DNA of 64,000 nucleotides, from contig NZ_LNYT01000007.1 of the NCBI RefSeq assembly GCF_001468125.1, positions 173,125 to 237,124 of the forward strand, given 5' to 3'. The stretch is from Legionella rubrilucens (GTDB lineage: Bacteria; Pseudomonadota; Gammaproteobacteria; Legionellales; Legionellaceae). Positions within the stretch are counted from its first letter, which is position 1, and every line of letters starts with the position of its first letter. The notes beneath the pieces were generated by a model, which searched no databases, had not been told where the DNA came from, and was given only the letters and a program-made list of their open reading frames with translations. Shown one piece after another: positions 40,881 through 50,241 of this stretch. The translations under genes were made by a program, and so were the position numbers.

Positions 40881-40913
40881 ATTATAAATAATGAACATTA
40901 AGCAAAAGTTAAA
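40881..40913 (-). promoter_or_regulatory. PmrA-type promoter of the hydrolase-like gene
   Basis: On the minus strand, TTTAACTTT-TG-CTTAATGTT (40913-40894) is a tandem repeat with the 11-base period of the Legionella PmrA consensus cTTAATatT-N2-cTTAATatT (half-sites 6/9 and 8/9). Seven bases further is a perfect TATAAT (40886-40881). Confidence 0.6.
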
Positions 40914-40968
40914 TGCAATCTGTTAGGTGATTATCTTTTTTTTCGGTAAGCCGTACTATTCTTCAGAG

Positions 40969-42155
40969 TTAACGGGCTATCCACCATTGCATGCCCAGAA
41001 AACCCAACGTTAACAGGATAGCCAGGATTGGTATCCCTATCGGGACTGAAAAAGAAGACGGTTTTTGCCGGTTGCCGAGCTTAATCCTAATCAGGGAGGC
41101 ATGAACCAGCATGAAGACGCACAGGATAATGGTGCTGGTTAATTTAGCGAGCGTGGCGATGGGCAAGACATAGGCAAACAACAGAATCATCGCCACGACT
41201 AAAACCGTCGCATAGACCGGGGTATGCGTTTTTTCATACACGTGTGCGAAAACAGCCGGTGCATTATCCTGTTTGGCCATACCATAAATAAGCCGTGATG
41301 CCATGATGATTTGTACAAGAATCCCATTCATAATGGCAATGAGGGCAATTAAGGTAAAAAGCAGGGGAGAATGGCCCTGATAAGTAATAATCTCAATCAG
41401 CGGCATATTACTTCTCGTCAACAGCTCGGTTGGTAACGTAATGATGACCACAATTGCCACCAGCAGATACAAAAGCATAGCCCCGCCCAAAGCAATAAAA
41501 ATACCCCTGGGTAAGTTTTTTTCAGGGTTAATGGTTTCCTCAGAGGTATTGACCATGTCTTCAAAGCCAATGTAGGCATAAAACGCAATGAACGCGCCAA
41601 TGAGAATACCCTGCATGGAGGACGGCCATGTCCAATGGCTGTTTCCCAGTGCTGCAAAGGCGTGACGGCCGTAAAAAATAATCAGCAGCAAGCCGCCAAT
41701 TTCAATCAGGGTCATCACCATGATCACCGTGGCTGACTCGCGAATGCCCCACAGGGTCAGTGCCCCCAGCAACAGCACCAGCACGGTGACGCTGAGGAGG
41801 GGAGGCGCCGGCAGCAACAGAACAAAATAACTGGCGAATCCCAGGGCGATGGTGGCCGCAGAAGTGACGCCGGTTAATACAACCAGCCATCCGACCAAAC
41901 CGGACAACCAGGCTTTTTTAAATGCCTGCCGCACATAAAGCGCCGATCCCGCGCTTTGGGGAAAACGGGCGCTTAATTCAGCGTAAGAAAAAGCGGTGAA
42001 CAACGCGAGAATGGAGGCGATAATAAAGGAAACTGAGTAAAATTCCCTGCCTCTTTGGCGACTTCGCCAATTAAGGCATAAATCCCGGCACCAAGAATCG
42101 TTCCCAAACCATAAAAAGAAACCAGGGTCAGCGATAATGTTCGTTTCAAGGCCAT
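40969..42155 (-). pseudogene. APC-family amino acid permease broken by a frameshift
   Basis: The true start is ATG 42155 with TAAGGA before it; MALKRTLSLTLVSFYGLG continuing into TILGAGIYALIGEVAKEAG is the standard APC N-terminus. That frame is lost after ~36 codons. The rest of the permease (FYSVSFIIASILALFTAFSYAELSARFP onward, about ten more membrane helices) continues in another frame to 40969. The two join cleanly if one base is restored at a GGG run (42045-42047): ...KEAG-EFYSVSF.... The intact protein would be ~395 residues with 12 helices. Either a recent null mutation, a sequencing slip at the homopolymer, or much less likely programmed slippage. The remainder is uninterrupted, so the break is recent. 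Confidence 0.8.
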
Positions 42156-42303
42156 GAGTATTCCTTACGTCGATGGGCATTACACCAGAGGTATTGACTA
42201 ATAGGATAATGTTCAGGAGGAAATGTCAACCGCTATCAATTGCACTGTCGCGGCGGATAGCCAGATTTTTTTGCACCTTTTGCCGCGAAAGGAAAAGTTA
42301 ATT

Positions 42304-42336
42304 CTTAATAAATCCTTAATAAAGCCACGCTAAAAT
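42304..42336 (+). promoter_or_regulatory. PmrA-type promoter of the 622-residue protein gene
   Basis: CTTAATAAA-TC-CTTAATAAA (42304-42323) is a perfect tandem repeat with a 2-base gap, close to the PmrA consensus. TAAAAT (42331-42336) follows after seven bases, the same distance as in the hydrolase-like promoter. It lies 24 bases before the start codon. Confidence 0.72.
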
Positions 42337-42359
42337 CATTTTTTTTTAAAAGACATCCC

Positions 42360-44228
42360 ATGCCTTACATCTCACTCAGTATGCTCATGGATGAGACGCA
42401 AAAAACGGAAGGTTGGCAATTAAATGTTGCGGTGGCTCCCCTGGCGTTAACTCCCGGTAGTGATAACGACAAGCGCGAAGTGATTTCTGCCATTCTTGAA
42501 AAAATAACCAGAAAATACCGCGTTGACGCCCGTGTCTTTGTGTTTGAGGAAAAACCCGGGGGGCCGAATGGCGAGGCGCTGCATGGCCGCGCGCTGGAAG
42601 GGCTTCATCGTGGTAAAGAAATTGTCTTAAGCCTGCCGAACCAGGATAAAGCGTTTTCTAATCTGACCTATGAGCGTCTGGTACTGGAACTCTGGTCTGC
42701 GCTCCATCAAGCCGGCGTCCCTTTGCAGGCTCGTTTCATTCCCGGCACGTATCCTATTTCAGGCCCTGACGAACTACCCACCCCGTTTTCAGTGAGCAGG
42801 AGTGCCGCAGGGGATTTAAATGAGCGGCATGGCGAACTCTTTCAAGAAGCAATTCCGGTGCTGCCACCCTACCCTCTGACCACTTTAAAACTAACGCCAT
42901 CTGCCCTCGCGATTTACCACCTGAACGTAAATACCCAGTCCGTGGCACAAAGTGAGCACGCATCATTCGTGAGTGAGTACTCAAAGGCCAGACGTCAATT
43001 GGCCAATGATTTTAAAACATTAAAACAAACCCTCTGGCCAAGGCCAAAACCCTTTCAGACTATTCTTCAAAGCGAACGTCTGGCTGCCTGTATCCAGTTT
43101 TTTCAAAAGGATATACACAAGCAACTGGGTTCCGAACAAGAGTTGTTAACCCTCTATCCTGATGTCAAACGCCTGCTGATAGAGTACCCTCACGCGGCCG
43201 ATAATGATTTTTCCCTTCACCCCGCTATCCTTGAGTTGCGAACGAAAAGGTTGTCTGCTGAGCAAATAGGGGATTGTCTTAAGCGATTAAAGGACAACTA
43301 CCCGGCTGAACTTGCGGCCATTCAGGCGGATTATCGCCAACACACCAAGGGTAATAAGAGAAGCGCGCGTGCGATGGCGATCGACTGGTCTTTTTATTTT
43401 CCTGATGGCGGCGATGACGAAATAACCCAATTGATTGAGCATTTCCCTGCGGCCATGCAAAGTCTGTATCGGCGGGCTGTCTGGCTGGAGCGGGAAAGAC
43501 AAAGTCACGAGCAGTTTAAAAAACAATGGCTTAAGCGTCATTATTCCAGTTCCGCGCCCTACAGGCAGCTATCACAATTGGCTGAAGCCATTCAGCAATT
43601 GAGGCGTGACGGCGAAGTGAACCCTTCGGTTATCGAGCGTTTTTCAGCGCTGCATGCGAAAATAGAAGGGGAGTTATTTGCCCATCCATCCTGTAACCTC
43701 GCGGATACGGCTTTTCCGATTGTCTTGGATCATTTTACAGACTTAGCCCGCTGCCTTCATTCAAAACCGGGACTGTCTCGTGAGGAAATAAGTCTATTTG
43801 CCTGTCGACTGGATGAGGATTTGTCGGCTAAGCGTCTGAGTATCGGTCTGCGCGTGTGCATCGCGGGTTGCATTGGCGCCCTGCTTGGACTGGTGATAGG
43901 CTTTGCTGTCGGGGCGGCGCTCACATGGTGGGGCGGTGGATTTGGCGCAATACCTGCAGCGATTGCCGGCATGACTCTGGCGGAAGGCCTGGTGATAGGA
44001 GGCATTGGTCTTGCAGCGGGGGTCGAGCTGGGTGCGGCTGCAGCGGCCATCGGTTTCTTCAGTACCAAAGCGCAGGAAGACTCTGATAAATTAATCGCTC
44101 GGGAAAAGCAACGCAATAAAGAAACACTGCTTGCTGAAATGGATGACGTCATTGACGCAATCAATGAGCAGGAAAAACCGTTTCAGGAGCTGCTGCCTTC
44201 AGACAGCCGGGTTATTGCATTTCAGTAG
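42360..44228 (+). CDS. Unrecognised 622-residue protein with Gly/Ala-rich membrane tail, candidate effector
   Basis: No family recognised. Residues 1-~190 look like a folded alpha/beta domain (EKITRKYRVDARVFVFEE, HRGKEIVLSLPN). Residues ~200-480 are helical and charged, probably coiled coil. Residues ~495-570 hold two or three hydrophobic segments very rich in Gly and Ala (CIGALLGLVIGFAVGAAL, GGIGLAAGVELGAAAAAIGF), as in membrane-inserting effector hairpins. A charged tail with Glu residues (NEQEKPFQEL) ends the protein. No signal peptide. It is transcribed from a PmrA-type promoter. All this fits a host-membrane protein delivered by a type IV system, as inference. Its stop is one base from the convergent VOC-like gene. 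Confidence 0.75.
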   Translation: MPYISLSMLMDETQKTEGWQLNVAVAPLALTPGSDNDKREVISAILEKITRKYRVDARVFVFEEKPGGPNGEALHGRALEGLHRGKEIVLSLPNQDKAFSNLTYERLVLELWSALHQAGVPLQARFIPGTYPISGPDELPTPFSVSRSAAGDLNERHGELFQEAIPVLPPYPLTTLKLTPSALAIYHLNVNTQSVAQSEHASFVSEYSKARRQLANDFKTLKQTLWPRPKPFQTILQSERLAACIQFFQKDIHKQLGSEQELLTLYPDVKRLLIEYPHAADNDFSLHPAILELRTKRLSAEQIGDCLKRLKDNYPAELAAIQADYRQHTKGNKRSARAMAIDWSFYFPDGGDDEITQLIEHFPAAMQSLYRRAVWLERERQSHEQFKKQWLKRHYSSSAPYRQLSQLAEAIQQLRRDGEVNPSVIERFSALHAKIEGELFAHPSCNLADTAFPIVLDHFTDLARCLHSKPGLSREEISLFACRLDEDLSAKRLSIGLRVCIAGCIGALLGLVIGFAVGAALTWWGGGFGAIPAAIAGMTLAEGLVIGGIGLAAGVELGAAAAAIGFFSTKAQEDSDKLIAREKQRNKETLLAEMDDVIDAINEQEKPFQELLPSDSRVIAFQ

Positions 44229-44229
44229 A

Positions 44230-44625
44230 TTAAGTGCTTTCGCGGGTATAAATAAAAGCCTCGCTGTGATCCCCATACCAAATCTGTTCCTCGCTTAATG
44301 TGGTTTCAATGAATTCAATGGGGACGCCGCATTCGTCGATCATGGCCACTTTAAATCCCGGAATGGGTTCATAGGGCTCCAGAATCACGTATCGTCCTTT
44401 AATCGCCTTGTTTAAATCAGGGACTTTAAACGCCACATGGGGCTTCGTCTGAATGAGAGGATGCAGGGGGCAGCCCGGTTCAAAGCGATAGTATTGGATA
44501 CGGTATTCACTGTCTTCGCCGCCGCTTGTGTACATTTTAAAACGCTCGCTGTACCGTTCCCCCGGGCGAGGGAGGGTGGTGGGAATACCCATGTGGTGGT
44601 ATTCATAGGCTGTGGTTTTAACCAT
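44230..44625 (-). CDS. Small VOC/glyoxalase-like protein
   Basis: 131 residues. A His near the start (YEYHHMGIPT), the middle segment KPHVAFKVPDLNKAI and the end MIDECGVPIEFIET resemble the paired beta-alpha-beta units of vicinal-oxygen-chelate proteins, where His and Glu bind a metal. It is single-domain sized. Function unknown; it may bind or modify a small molecule. Divergent from argS with 138 bp between the two starts. Confidence 0.6.
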   Translation of the reverse strand: MVKTTAYEYHHMGIPTTLPRPGERYSERFKMYTSGGEDSEYRIQYYRFEPGCPLHPLIQTKPHVAFKVPDLNKAIKGRYVILEPYEPIPGFKVAMIDECGVPIEFIETTLSEEQIWYGDHSEAFIYTREST

Positions 44626-44763
44626 CCGTTTTCTCCAAATTCCGAATTGCTTATCCTATCACAGTTTGTACAGTCTGAAGCCCTTGCGTTTCTGTGGATT
44701 GGGCTTTGCAACTGTTAGGAAAAAGCGCATAATAGCTGCTTTTTGACGAAAGAATTGAGTGCA

Positions 44764-46524
44764 ATGAAAGAGACCGTGGAAAATTGGCTGGCATCGGCCA
44801 TCGCAACATTGAAAAACGCAGCGGTTATTCCGGCTGACGTGGACGTGGAAATCAGGATTGAGCGCACCAAAGACGCCGCTCATGGTGATTTTGCGACCAA
44901 TCTGGCAATGATGCTGGCGAAACCCTGCCGCCAATCACCCCGGCAACTGGCCGAGTTAATCATTGCTCACCTGCCCAAAGACCCTGCCCTTGAGCGGGTT
45001 GACATTGCAGGTCCCGGCTTTATCAACTTCTTCCTGAAAAGCGATGCTTTATCTCAGGTGATTGGCGAGATTCTTAAGCAGGGTGAAGCGTACGGCTCCA
45101 GTGATTTAGGGCAGGGTAAAAAAGTCCTGATTGAATTTGTGTCAGCCAATCCCACGGGACCTTTGCATGTGGGCCATGGCCGGGGTGCAGCGTTTGGCGC
45201 CACACTGGCTAACCTTCTGACTGTCGCCGGATACGACGTCAGCCGTGAATACTATGTCAATGACGCCGGGCGCCAGATGAATATTCTTGCGGTCAGTGTG
45301 TGGTTGCGTTATTTAAGTCTTGCCGGCGAAACCATTGTCTTTCCTGCGAATGGTTACCGCGGGGAGTATGTCAATGAAATTGCCGAGCAGGCGCTGGGTG
45401 ATTATGGTATGACCTATCGCCAGGCGTGGCCTCAGGTGAGCCAGGGGCTCCCTCCGGATGAGCCCGAGGGCGGCGACAAAGAAATTTACATTGATGCCAT
45501 CATCGAACGCGCACGTGAATTAATCGGTGAGGAAGGGTTTAAGCATTTCCATCAATTGGCCTTAAATTCGGTCTTGTGCGACATTAAAAGTGATCTGGCT
45601 GAATTCGGGGTTCGTTTTGACTGCTGGTTCTCCGAGCAATCCCTGCTCGATGACGGCGCCATCAGTAAGGGCATTGAGGCATTGAAAGCAGGCGGTCACA
45701 CCTACCTGCAGGATGGGGCTCTGTGGTTTAAGGCCACGGCTTTTGGTGATGAAAAGGACAGAGTGCTCATCCGGGCCAATGGTCAAACCACCTATTTTGC
45801 TTCCGACGTGGCATACCATTGGAATAAATACGATCGTGGTTTTGATCGTGTTATTGATATCTTTGGTGCGGATCATCACGGCTACGTGACCCGCGTCCGG
45901 GCGGCTGTGAATGCCTTAGGCCATGATGAGGACGCCCTGAATGTCCTGCTGGTGCAGTTTGCCATTCTTTATCGCGGCGGTGAACGGGTGCAGATGTCGA
46001 CCCGCAGCGGTTCCTTTGTTACCCTGCGTGAATTGCGTGAGGAAGTGGGCAATGACGCGGCGCGCTTTTTCTATGTCATGCGCAAACCGGAACAACACAT
46101 GGATTTTGATTTGGATTTAGCCAAGTCGCAATCCAGCGACAATCCGGTGTATTACATTCAATACGCGCATGCCCGCATCAGCAGCGTGTTACGGCAGTTG
46201 CGTGAACGCGGTTTAAGTTGGGATGAAGCCATGGGCTTAAGTCATGTCAATCGCCTGAAGGAAACGCATGAGCAGGCGTTGATGACGATGATTAGCCGTT
46301 ATCCCGAGGTCATCAGGACCGCTGCCGGCAGTTGTGAGCCGCATCAGGTGGCTTACTACCTGCGCGAACTTGCCAATAACCTGCACAGTTATTACAATGC
46401 GGTGCAATTATTATGCGAAGACGAGGTGCAACGCGCTGCACGGCTTTGTTTATTAAAGGCGGTCCGTCAGGTGTTGCGTAATGGTTTACATTTGTTGGGT
46501 GTCTCAAGCCCTGAGAGCATGTGA
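44764..46524 (+). CDS. argS: Arginyl-tRNA synthetase
   Basis: 586 residues from ATG 44764; a TTG seven codons upstream is less likely. Class I synthetase: HIGH motif as HVGH in [19 protein letters not shown] replaced by the usual ArgRS variant (QMSTRSG), and the C-terminal anticodon-binding helices with DALRYYxx-like [13 protein letters not shown]. The stop overlaps the start of the SPOR gene (TGATG), the argS-ftsN-like order known in gammaproteobacteria. Confidence 0.97.
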   Translation: MKETVENWLASAIATLKNAAVIPADVDVEIRIERTKDAAHGDFATNLAMMLAKPCRQSPRQLAELIIAHLPKDPALERVDIAGPGFINFFLKSDALSQVIGEILKQGEAYGSSDLGQGKKVLIEFVSANPTGPLHVGHGRGAAFGATLANLLTVAGYDVSREYYVNDAGRQMNILAVSVWLRYLSLAGETIVFPANGYRGEYVNEIAEQALGDYGMTYRQAWPQVSQGLPPDEPEGGDKEIYIDAIIERARELIGEEGFKHFHQLALNSVLCDIKSDLAEFGVRFDCWFSEQSLLDDGAISKGIEALKAGGHTYLQDGALWFKATAFGDEKDRVLIRANGQTTYFASDVAYHWNKYDRGFDRVIDIFGADHHGYVTRVRAAVNALGHDEDALNVLLVQFAILYRGGERVQMSTRSGSFVTLRELREEVGNDAARFFYVMRKPEQHMDFDLDLAKSQSSDNPVYYIQYAHARISSVLRQLRERGLSWDEAMGLSHVNRLKETHEQALMTMISRYPEVIRTAAGSCEPHQVAYYLRELANNLHSYYNAVQLLCEDEVQRAARLCLLKAVRQVLRNGLHLLGVSSPESM

Positions 46525-47219
46525 TGGCAAGGGATTATGGTAGAAAAGGAAACAATTCGAGACACAAAAGCAGTGCTCCCCGTCAATTCCTGTGGATTAT
46601 TGCTTCTTTTTTAAGCGGTTATCTGGCGGCTACGGTGTTTGACGTGACCAGTTTATCCAACTGGATCAACAAAAATGTCCTGGCAGAACAGGAAAAGGCG
46701 GCTGCTCCAGCGCCAGCGGTTGTTAAACACGACGAGCGACCCAAGCCCAAATTTGAATTTTATACCTTGTTGTCCAAGGACAACAGCGCACCGGTTACTA
46801 ATCACGCCGCCACGACTGCTTCTGCCCCGCCAAAACCCATGCCAACCCCTGCAACACCCCCGGCGGTTGCCGGTCAATCCGTTGGTCAGGCTGCCGTTCA
46901 TGCCGGTCAGCCAGCCGTCGCTGTTGTGGAAAGCAAACCCATACTGGATGCCAGACCTGCTGCGCCAACGCCGCAGGCTCATGAATCCTATCTGGTGCAG
47001 GTGGCGGCGTTTAATCGACGTCAGGATGCTGAACGCCTCAAAGCGTTATTGGTATTGAAAGGATTCGATGTTTCCATTACTACGATTGTTCAAAATAGAA
47101 CCAATTGGTTCAGGGTGATTATCGGTCCTTTTCATTCCCGTTCAGAAGCTGAAAAAGCCCAGACCGATGTCGCGCGCACGGAACGCATCAAGGGAATCAT
47201 TCGGAAATTCAACGTCTAG
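46524..47219 (+). CDS. SPOR-domain cell-division protein (FtsN-like)
   Basis: 231 residues from ATG 46524, overlapping the argS stop. A short basic cytoplasmic N-terminus, one membrane helix (FLWIIASFLSGYLAATVF), a long Pro/Ala-rich periplasmic linker and a C-terminal SPOR domain (YLVQVAAFNRRQDAERLK...WFRVIIGPF). The layout is that of FtsN, which binds denuded glycan strands at the septum. The gene next to argS supports this. Confidence 0.88.
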   Translation: MARDYGRKGNNSRHKSSAPRQFLWIIASFLSGYLAATVFDVTSLSNWINKNVLAEQEKAAAPAPAVVKHDERPKPKFEFYTLLSKDNSAPVTNHAATTASAPPKPMPTPATPPAVAGQSVGQAAVHAGQPAVAVVESKPILDARPAAPTPQAHESYLVQVAAFNRRQDAERLKALLVLKGFDVSITTIVQNRTNWFRVIIGPFHSRSEAEKAQTDVARTERIKGIIRKFNV

Positions 47220-47270
47220 GCCATGAAAGGTCTGGATTGAAGATAACAATAACAATATTCCGAGGTTAAC

Positions 47271-49472
47271 ATGATTGTAACCTATCATTTTTCGTTGCCT
47301 GGTATTACCTGCGGCGCTTGTGTGAGTTCTGTCAATGGGTTATTGGAAGGCGAGAAAGAACGATTAAAACTCCTTTCCTGGGGAGTGGATTTAGGAACAA
47401 AACGAGGATTTGTGACGGCTCTGCAGGAGCAGGAAGACAGCACCACTCAAAAAGAGTTAATTAACGTGCTCGAGGTGTATGACATCACCGGCATTTCAGT
47501 AGAGCGCGAGCGCGAGCCACAACCCCTGATTAGCGAAAAGACCCCGCAAGACATCCTGTCGAAACCAGCTAAACCCGATCCGGTTTCTCAAGCCGAAGAA
47601 ACCCCTGACCTGTTGCCGCCGCCTTCCTTACCCCTCTACAAGCGTCTGTTGAAATCGCACTGGTTATGGGGCGGCATAGGCACTGTTGGCGGCATCGCCT
47701 TAATGATTGCCTGCATGGTGACTGGCGGACTGCCTCTGGCGGTAATGATTGCTTTGGGCGCTTCCTCCGTGTTATTGACCCTGATTCTTGGCGCCTCGTC
47801 TTACTACCAGGCCGGGATGAAATTGGTTAAGGCTCGCACGTTAACCATGGACACCCTCTTTGCCATCAGTACACTGACCATTATCGGTGTATCCATCGCT
47901 TCTTTTTTTGTACCCTGGCTGCCCATGATGTTCGAAGCCGGGCTGCTGATTTTCGGCTTTCGTCACATTGGCCTTGCCATTGAGGAATCCATCAAAGACA
48001 AATTAGGCCTTGATCGCACGTATCAATCGGATTTGCCGCAACGTGTCCATGTTTTAAGAGAAGGCAATGACGAGAGCGTCGAACTGTCACAGGTTGCGGT
48101 GGGTGACATCATCAGGATTCAACCCGGCGAGATCATTCCACTGGATGGTCTTTGTTTATCCGATGACAATTGGATTGATGACAACATCATCAGTGGTGCG
48201 ATTATGCCGCGCCGTCTGAGGAAAGGGGAGCATTTGTTATCGGGCATGCGGCTGCCCTTGAATGCGTCGCCACTGGTTCTGCAGGTAAAAGCGGTAAAAA
48301 GGGAGTCTTATCTGGCCTGTCTGGATGAGCGGATTGCTAAAGCCTACATGGAAAAAGCACCCATTGAAGAGATGGCGACTAAGATTTTGCAGTATTTTAT
48401 CCCTGCCGTGATTGGTCTTGCCCTTTTATCGGGCTTTATCATTGCCCTTTTTTTCCCCCCAGCGCTCGCTATTCAATGTGCGGTAACTGTGCTTGTGTCG
48501 GCCTGCCCTTGTACGTTGGGGTTGGTTGTCCCTTTGGCGTTGATGATCGGCAATCGCAAGGCGGCGGATCATGGCGTGCAGTTTAAAAGCGGTAAAGCCC
48601 TGCAGGCGGCTGCAGAGATTGATGCGGTAGTCCTTGATTTAAATGGCACCTTGACGCTGGGGGAACCTAAAGTGACGCGCACGGGGTTGCTGGATGACGA
48701 GATCACGACTGCTGACTTGTATTCACTTTCTGCGGCATTGGAAAAGCATTCCCCCCATGCGTTTGCCAGAGCAATCTGTGATGACGCCCAGGAAAAATAC
48801 GGTGAAAAGATCCAACATCATCTCGTTAAGCAGGTGGATGATTCTTACCATGCCGGGCTCACGGGGGAAATCGCTGGCACGGAATACCTGATTGGCAATC
48901 AGGAATTGATGGAGCAGGAAGGGGTTAAATTCGCGCCGGATTGGTTGCAGAAGATTCCGTTGCAGGCAGGCGACAGCCTGGTGTTTTTAGCCAACAGGAA
49001 AAAAGTATTGGGGTATTTTGTGCTTACCGATCCCCTGCGCTCCGATGCCAGGTTAACCATCGATACGTTAAAGGCAGCTGGAAAGACCCTCTTTATTAAC
49101 ACCGGTGCTTCCTTTGAGACGGCGCGTCGTTATGCGGAGCGCCTGGGTATCCCTGAACAGAATATTCAGGCCGGTTGTGTGGGCGGTGAGGAAAAAGCCG
49201 CCTTTATTCAATTCCTGAAAAAGAAAAAATACAGGGTGGCTATGGTCGGTGATGGCGGGAATGACGGTTTGCCGCTGGCTTGCAGTGATGTGGGTTTTGC
49301 AGTGCAGTCACGCTCCGGCCATCGAATGGCCTCCCAGAATGCGGGCGCCATCATCCAGAAAGGCGCCTTGCTTCCCATAGCCCATGGTCTGGCGATTGCC
49401 CGCCAGGCGGTCAGTAATATCAAGCAGAACCTGGGTTTCAGCTTAGCGTATAATATGGCGGCAGTGCAGTGA
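47271..49472 (+). CDS. P-type (P1B-like) heavy-metal ATPase, catalytically degenerate and C-terminally split
   Basis: 733 residues. An HMA-like N-terminus keeps a Cys pair (GITCGAC, C14/C17); then a linker, membrane helices, and the metal-site CPC (C412-P-C414) of copper/zinc pumps. Key catalytic motifs are altered: the actuator TGE reads SGA (308-310, catalytic Glu missing), DKTGT reads DLNGT (D456 kept, Lys and first Thr lost), and the HP loop reads HSPHAFA. The hinge GDGxND is kept (660-665). The frame ends at ...AYNMAAVQ because GCAGT is duplicated (49461-49470); the missing last helix continues in the next frame. It may be a decaying pump, or a metal sensor/scaffold that no longer cycles. 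Confidence 0.82.
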   Translation: MIVTYHFSLPGITCGACVSSVNGLLEGEKERLKLLSWGVDLGTKRGFVTALQEQEDSTTQKELINVLEVYDITGISVEREREPQPLISEKTPQDILSKPAKPDPVSQAEETPDLLPPPSLPLYKRLLKSHWLWGGIGTVGGIALMIACMVTGGLPLAVMIALGASSVLLTLILGASSYYQAGMKLVKARTLTMDTLFAISTLTIIGVSIASFFVPWLPMMFEAGLLIFGFRHIGLAIEESIKDKLGLDRTYQSDLPQRVHVLREGNDESVELSQVAVGDIIRIQPGEIIPLDGLCLSDDNWIDDNIISGAIMPRRLRKGEHLLSGMRLPLNASPLVLQVKAVKRESYLACLDERIAKAYMEKAPIEEMATKILQYFIPAVIGLALLSGFIIALFFPPALAIQCAVTVLVSACPCTLGLVVPLALMIGNRKAADHGVQFKSGKALQAAAEIDAVVLDLNGTLTLGEPKVTRTGLLDDEITTADLYSLSAALEKHSPHAFARAICDDAQEKYGEKIQHHLVKQVDDSYHAGLTGEIAGTEYLIGNQELMEQEGVKFAPDWLQKIPLQAGDSLVFLANRKKVLGYFVLTDPLRSDARLTIDTLKAAGKTLFINTGASFETARRYAERLGIPEQNIQAGCVGGEEKAAFIQFLKKKKYRVAMVGDGGNDGLPLACSDVGFAVQSRSGHRMASQNAGAIIQKGALLPIAHGLAIARQAVSNIKQNLGFSLAYNMAAVQ
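49461..49470 (+). repeat. 5-bp tandem duplication (GCAGT)x2 causing a frameshift
   Basis: GGC-GGCAGTGCAGTGATT: removing one GCAGT restores the reading NMAAVILTGG, joining the ATPase to its last membrane region. The duplication shifts the frame and creates the TGA at 49470-49472. Confidence 0.7.
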
Positions 49473-49798
49473 TTTTAACCGGCGGCCTTTTGGTGGCTTT
49501 GGGCATTACCCTCAACCCGGCTGTGGGTGTCGCTTTGATGATTGTTCAGACGTTGTTGATTCTGGGCAATGCCTACCGCTTCAAGCTGCAACAATCCGAT
49601 GCTACGCCAAAGGACATGAACAAGGCGGATTTTGGTCCCTGTTCATACACGCAATGCCAGTCGAGTTTACCGTTTAAACCGGAAGCTAATTTAAATTATC
49701 AGGGTGTTGATTATGATACAGAGCCTTTGCCGGTGGTGGAAAATCATGATCTGAGTGTTGAAAATCAAAACCAGTTGGCCTTTACCGGCTTACATTAA
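49469..49798 (+). CDS. Separated C-terminal part of the P-type ATPase
   Basis: 109 residues from GTG 49469, which overlaps the ATPase stop (GTGA). The N-terminal half, ILTGGLLVALGITLNPAVGV and LMIVQTLLILGNAYRFK, is the final membrane region of P1B pumps. The rest is a soluble tail with two Cys (PCSYTQCQ). Stop-start overlap could allow reinitiation, yielding a two-piece protein; otherwise it is a broken fragment. The 3' end overlaps folB by 17 bases in convergent orientation. Confidence 0.7.
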   Translation: MILTGGLLVALGITLNPAVGVALMIVQTLLILGNAYRFKLQQSDATPKDMNKADFGPCSYTQCQSSLPFKPEANLNYQGVDYDTEPLPVVENHDLSVENQNQLAFTGLH

Positions 49799-50120
49799 CA
49801 AGGATATCGGCGGCATTTTTGACTGCATGGGGTTTACTGACGCTGACAGTCACCTGTTGGACAGGAAACTCCGTTTTCAGCAGGTTAGCCACGGAGTCGG
49901 CTACGGTTTCGATGAGTTTAAAGGATTGTGACTCCACATGACGTGTGACCCGTTGACATAATTTATCGTAGTCAATGGTTTTGTTAATATCCTCCTCGCA
50001 ATGGCTGAAATCTGCCGGAATGTGGATATCAATCAATATACGCTGGGCGATGCGTTGTTCCCATTCATGAATGCCAATGCGGGTTGCAATGCTTAAGCCC
50101 TTAATTTGCAGACTGTCCAT
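49782..50120 (-). CDS. folB: Dihydroneopterin aldolase
   Basis: 112 residues, typical. LQIKGLSIATRIGIHEWEQ is the conserved start (with the Glu that binds pterin), and the YDKLCQ, ETVADSVA and VSKPHAV segments follow the FolB order. It converts dihydroneopterin to hydroxymethyl-dihydropterin in folate synthesis. Single gene, convergent with the ATPase fragment. Confidence 0.93.
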   Translation of the reverse strand: MDSLQIKGLSIATRIGIHEWEQRIAQRILIDIHIPADFSHCEEDINKTIDYDKLCQRVTRHVESQSFKLIETVADSVANLLKTEFPVQQVTVSVSKPHAVKNAADILVNVSR

Positions 50121-50241
50121 GCCGTATCCTTTAAATGAACTAGCATAGCAGTCGGGCAGGGTGGCAGCAAGATGTTGTGAGTGTGGATTTTCAAGTCAGT
50201 TTGGATTAAAATTGGCGATTTTGTGAAGCAGGGAGAGCAGC

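Noticed and set aside
41973-42155. Independent 60-residue gene
   Set aside because: Its sequence is the missing N-terminus of the APC permease and was merged into that broken gene.
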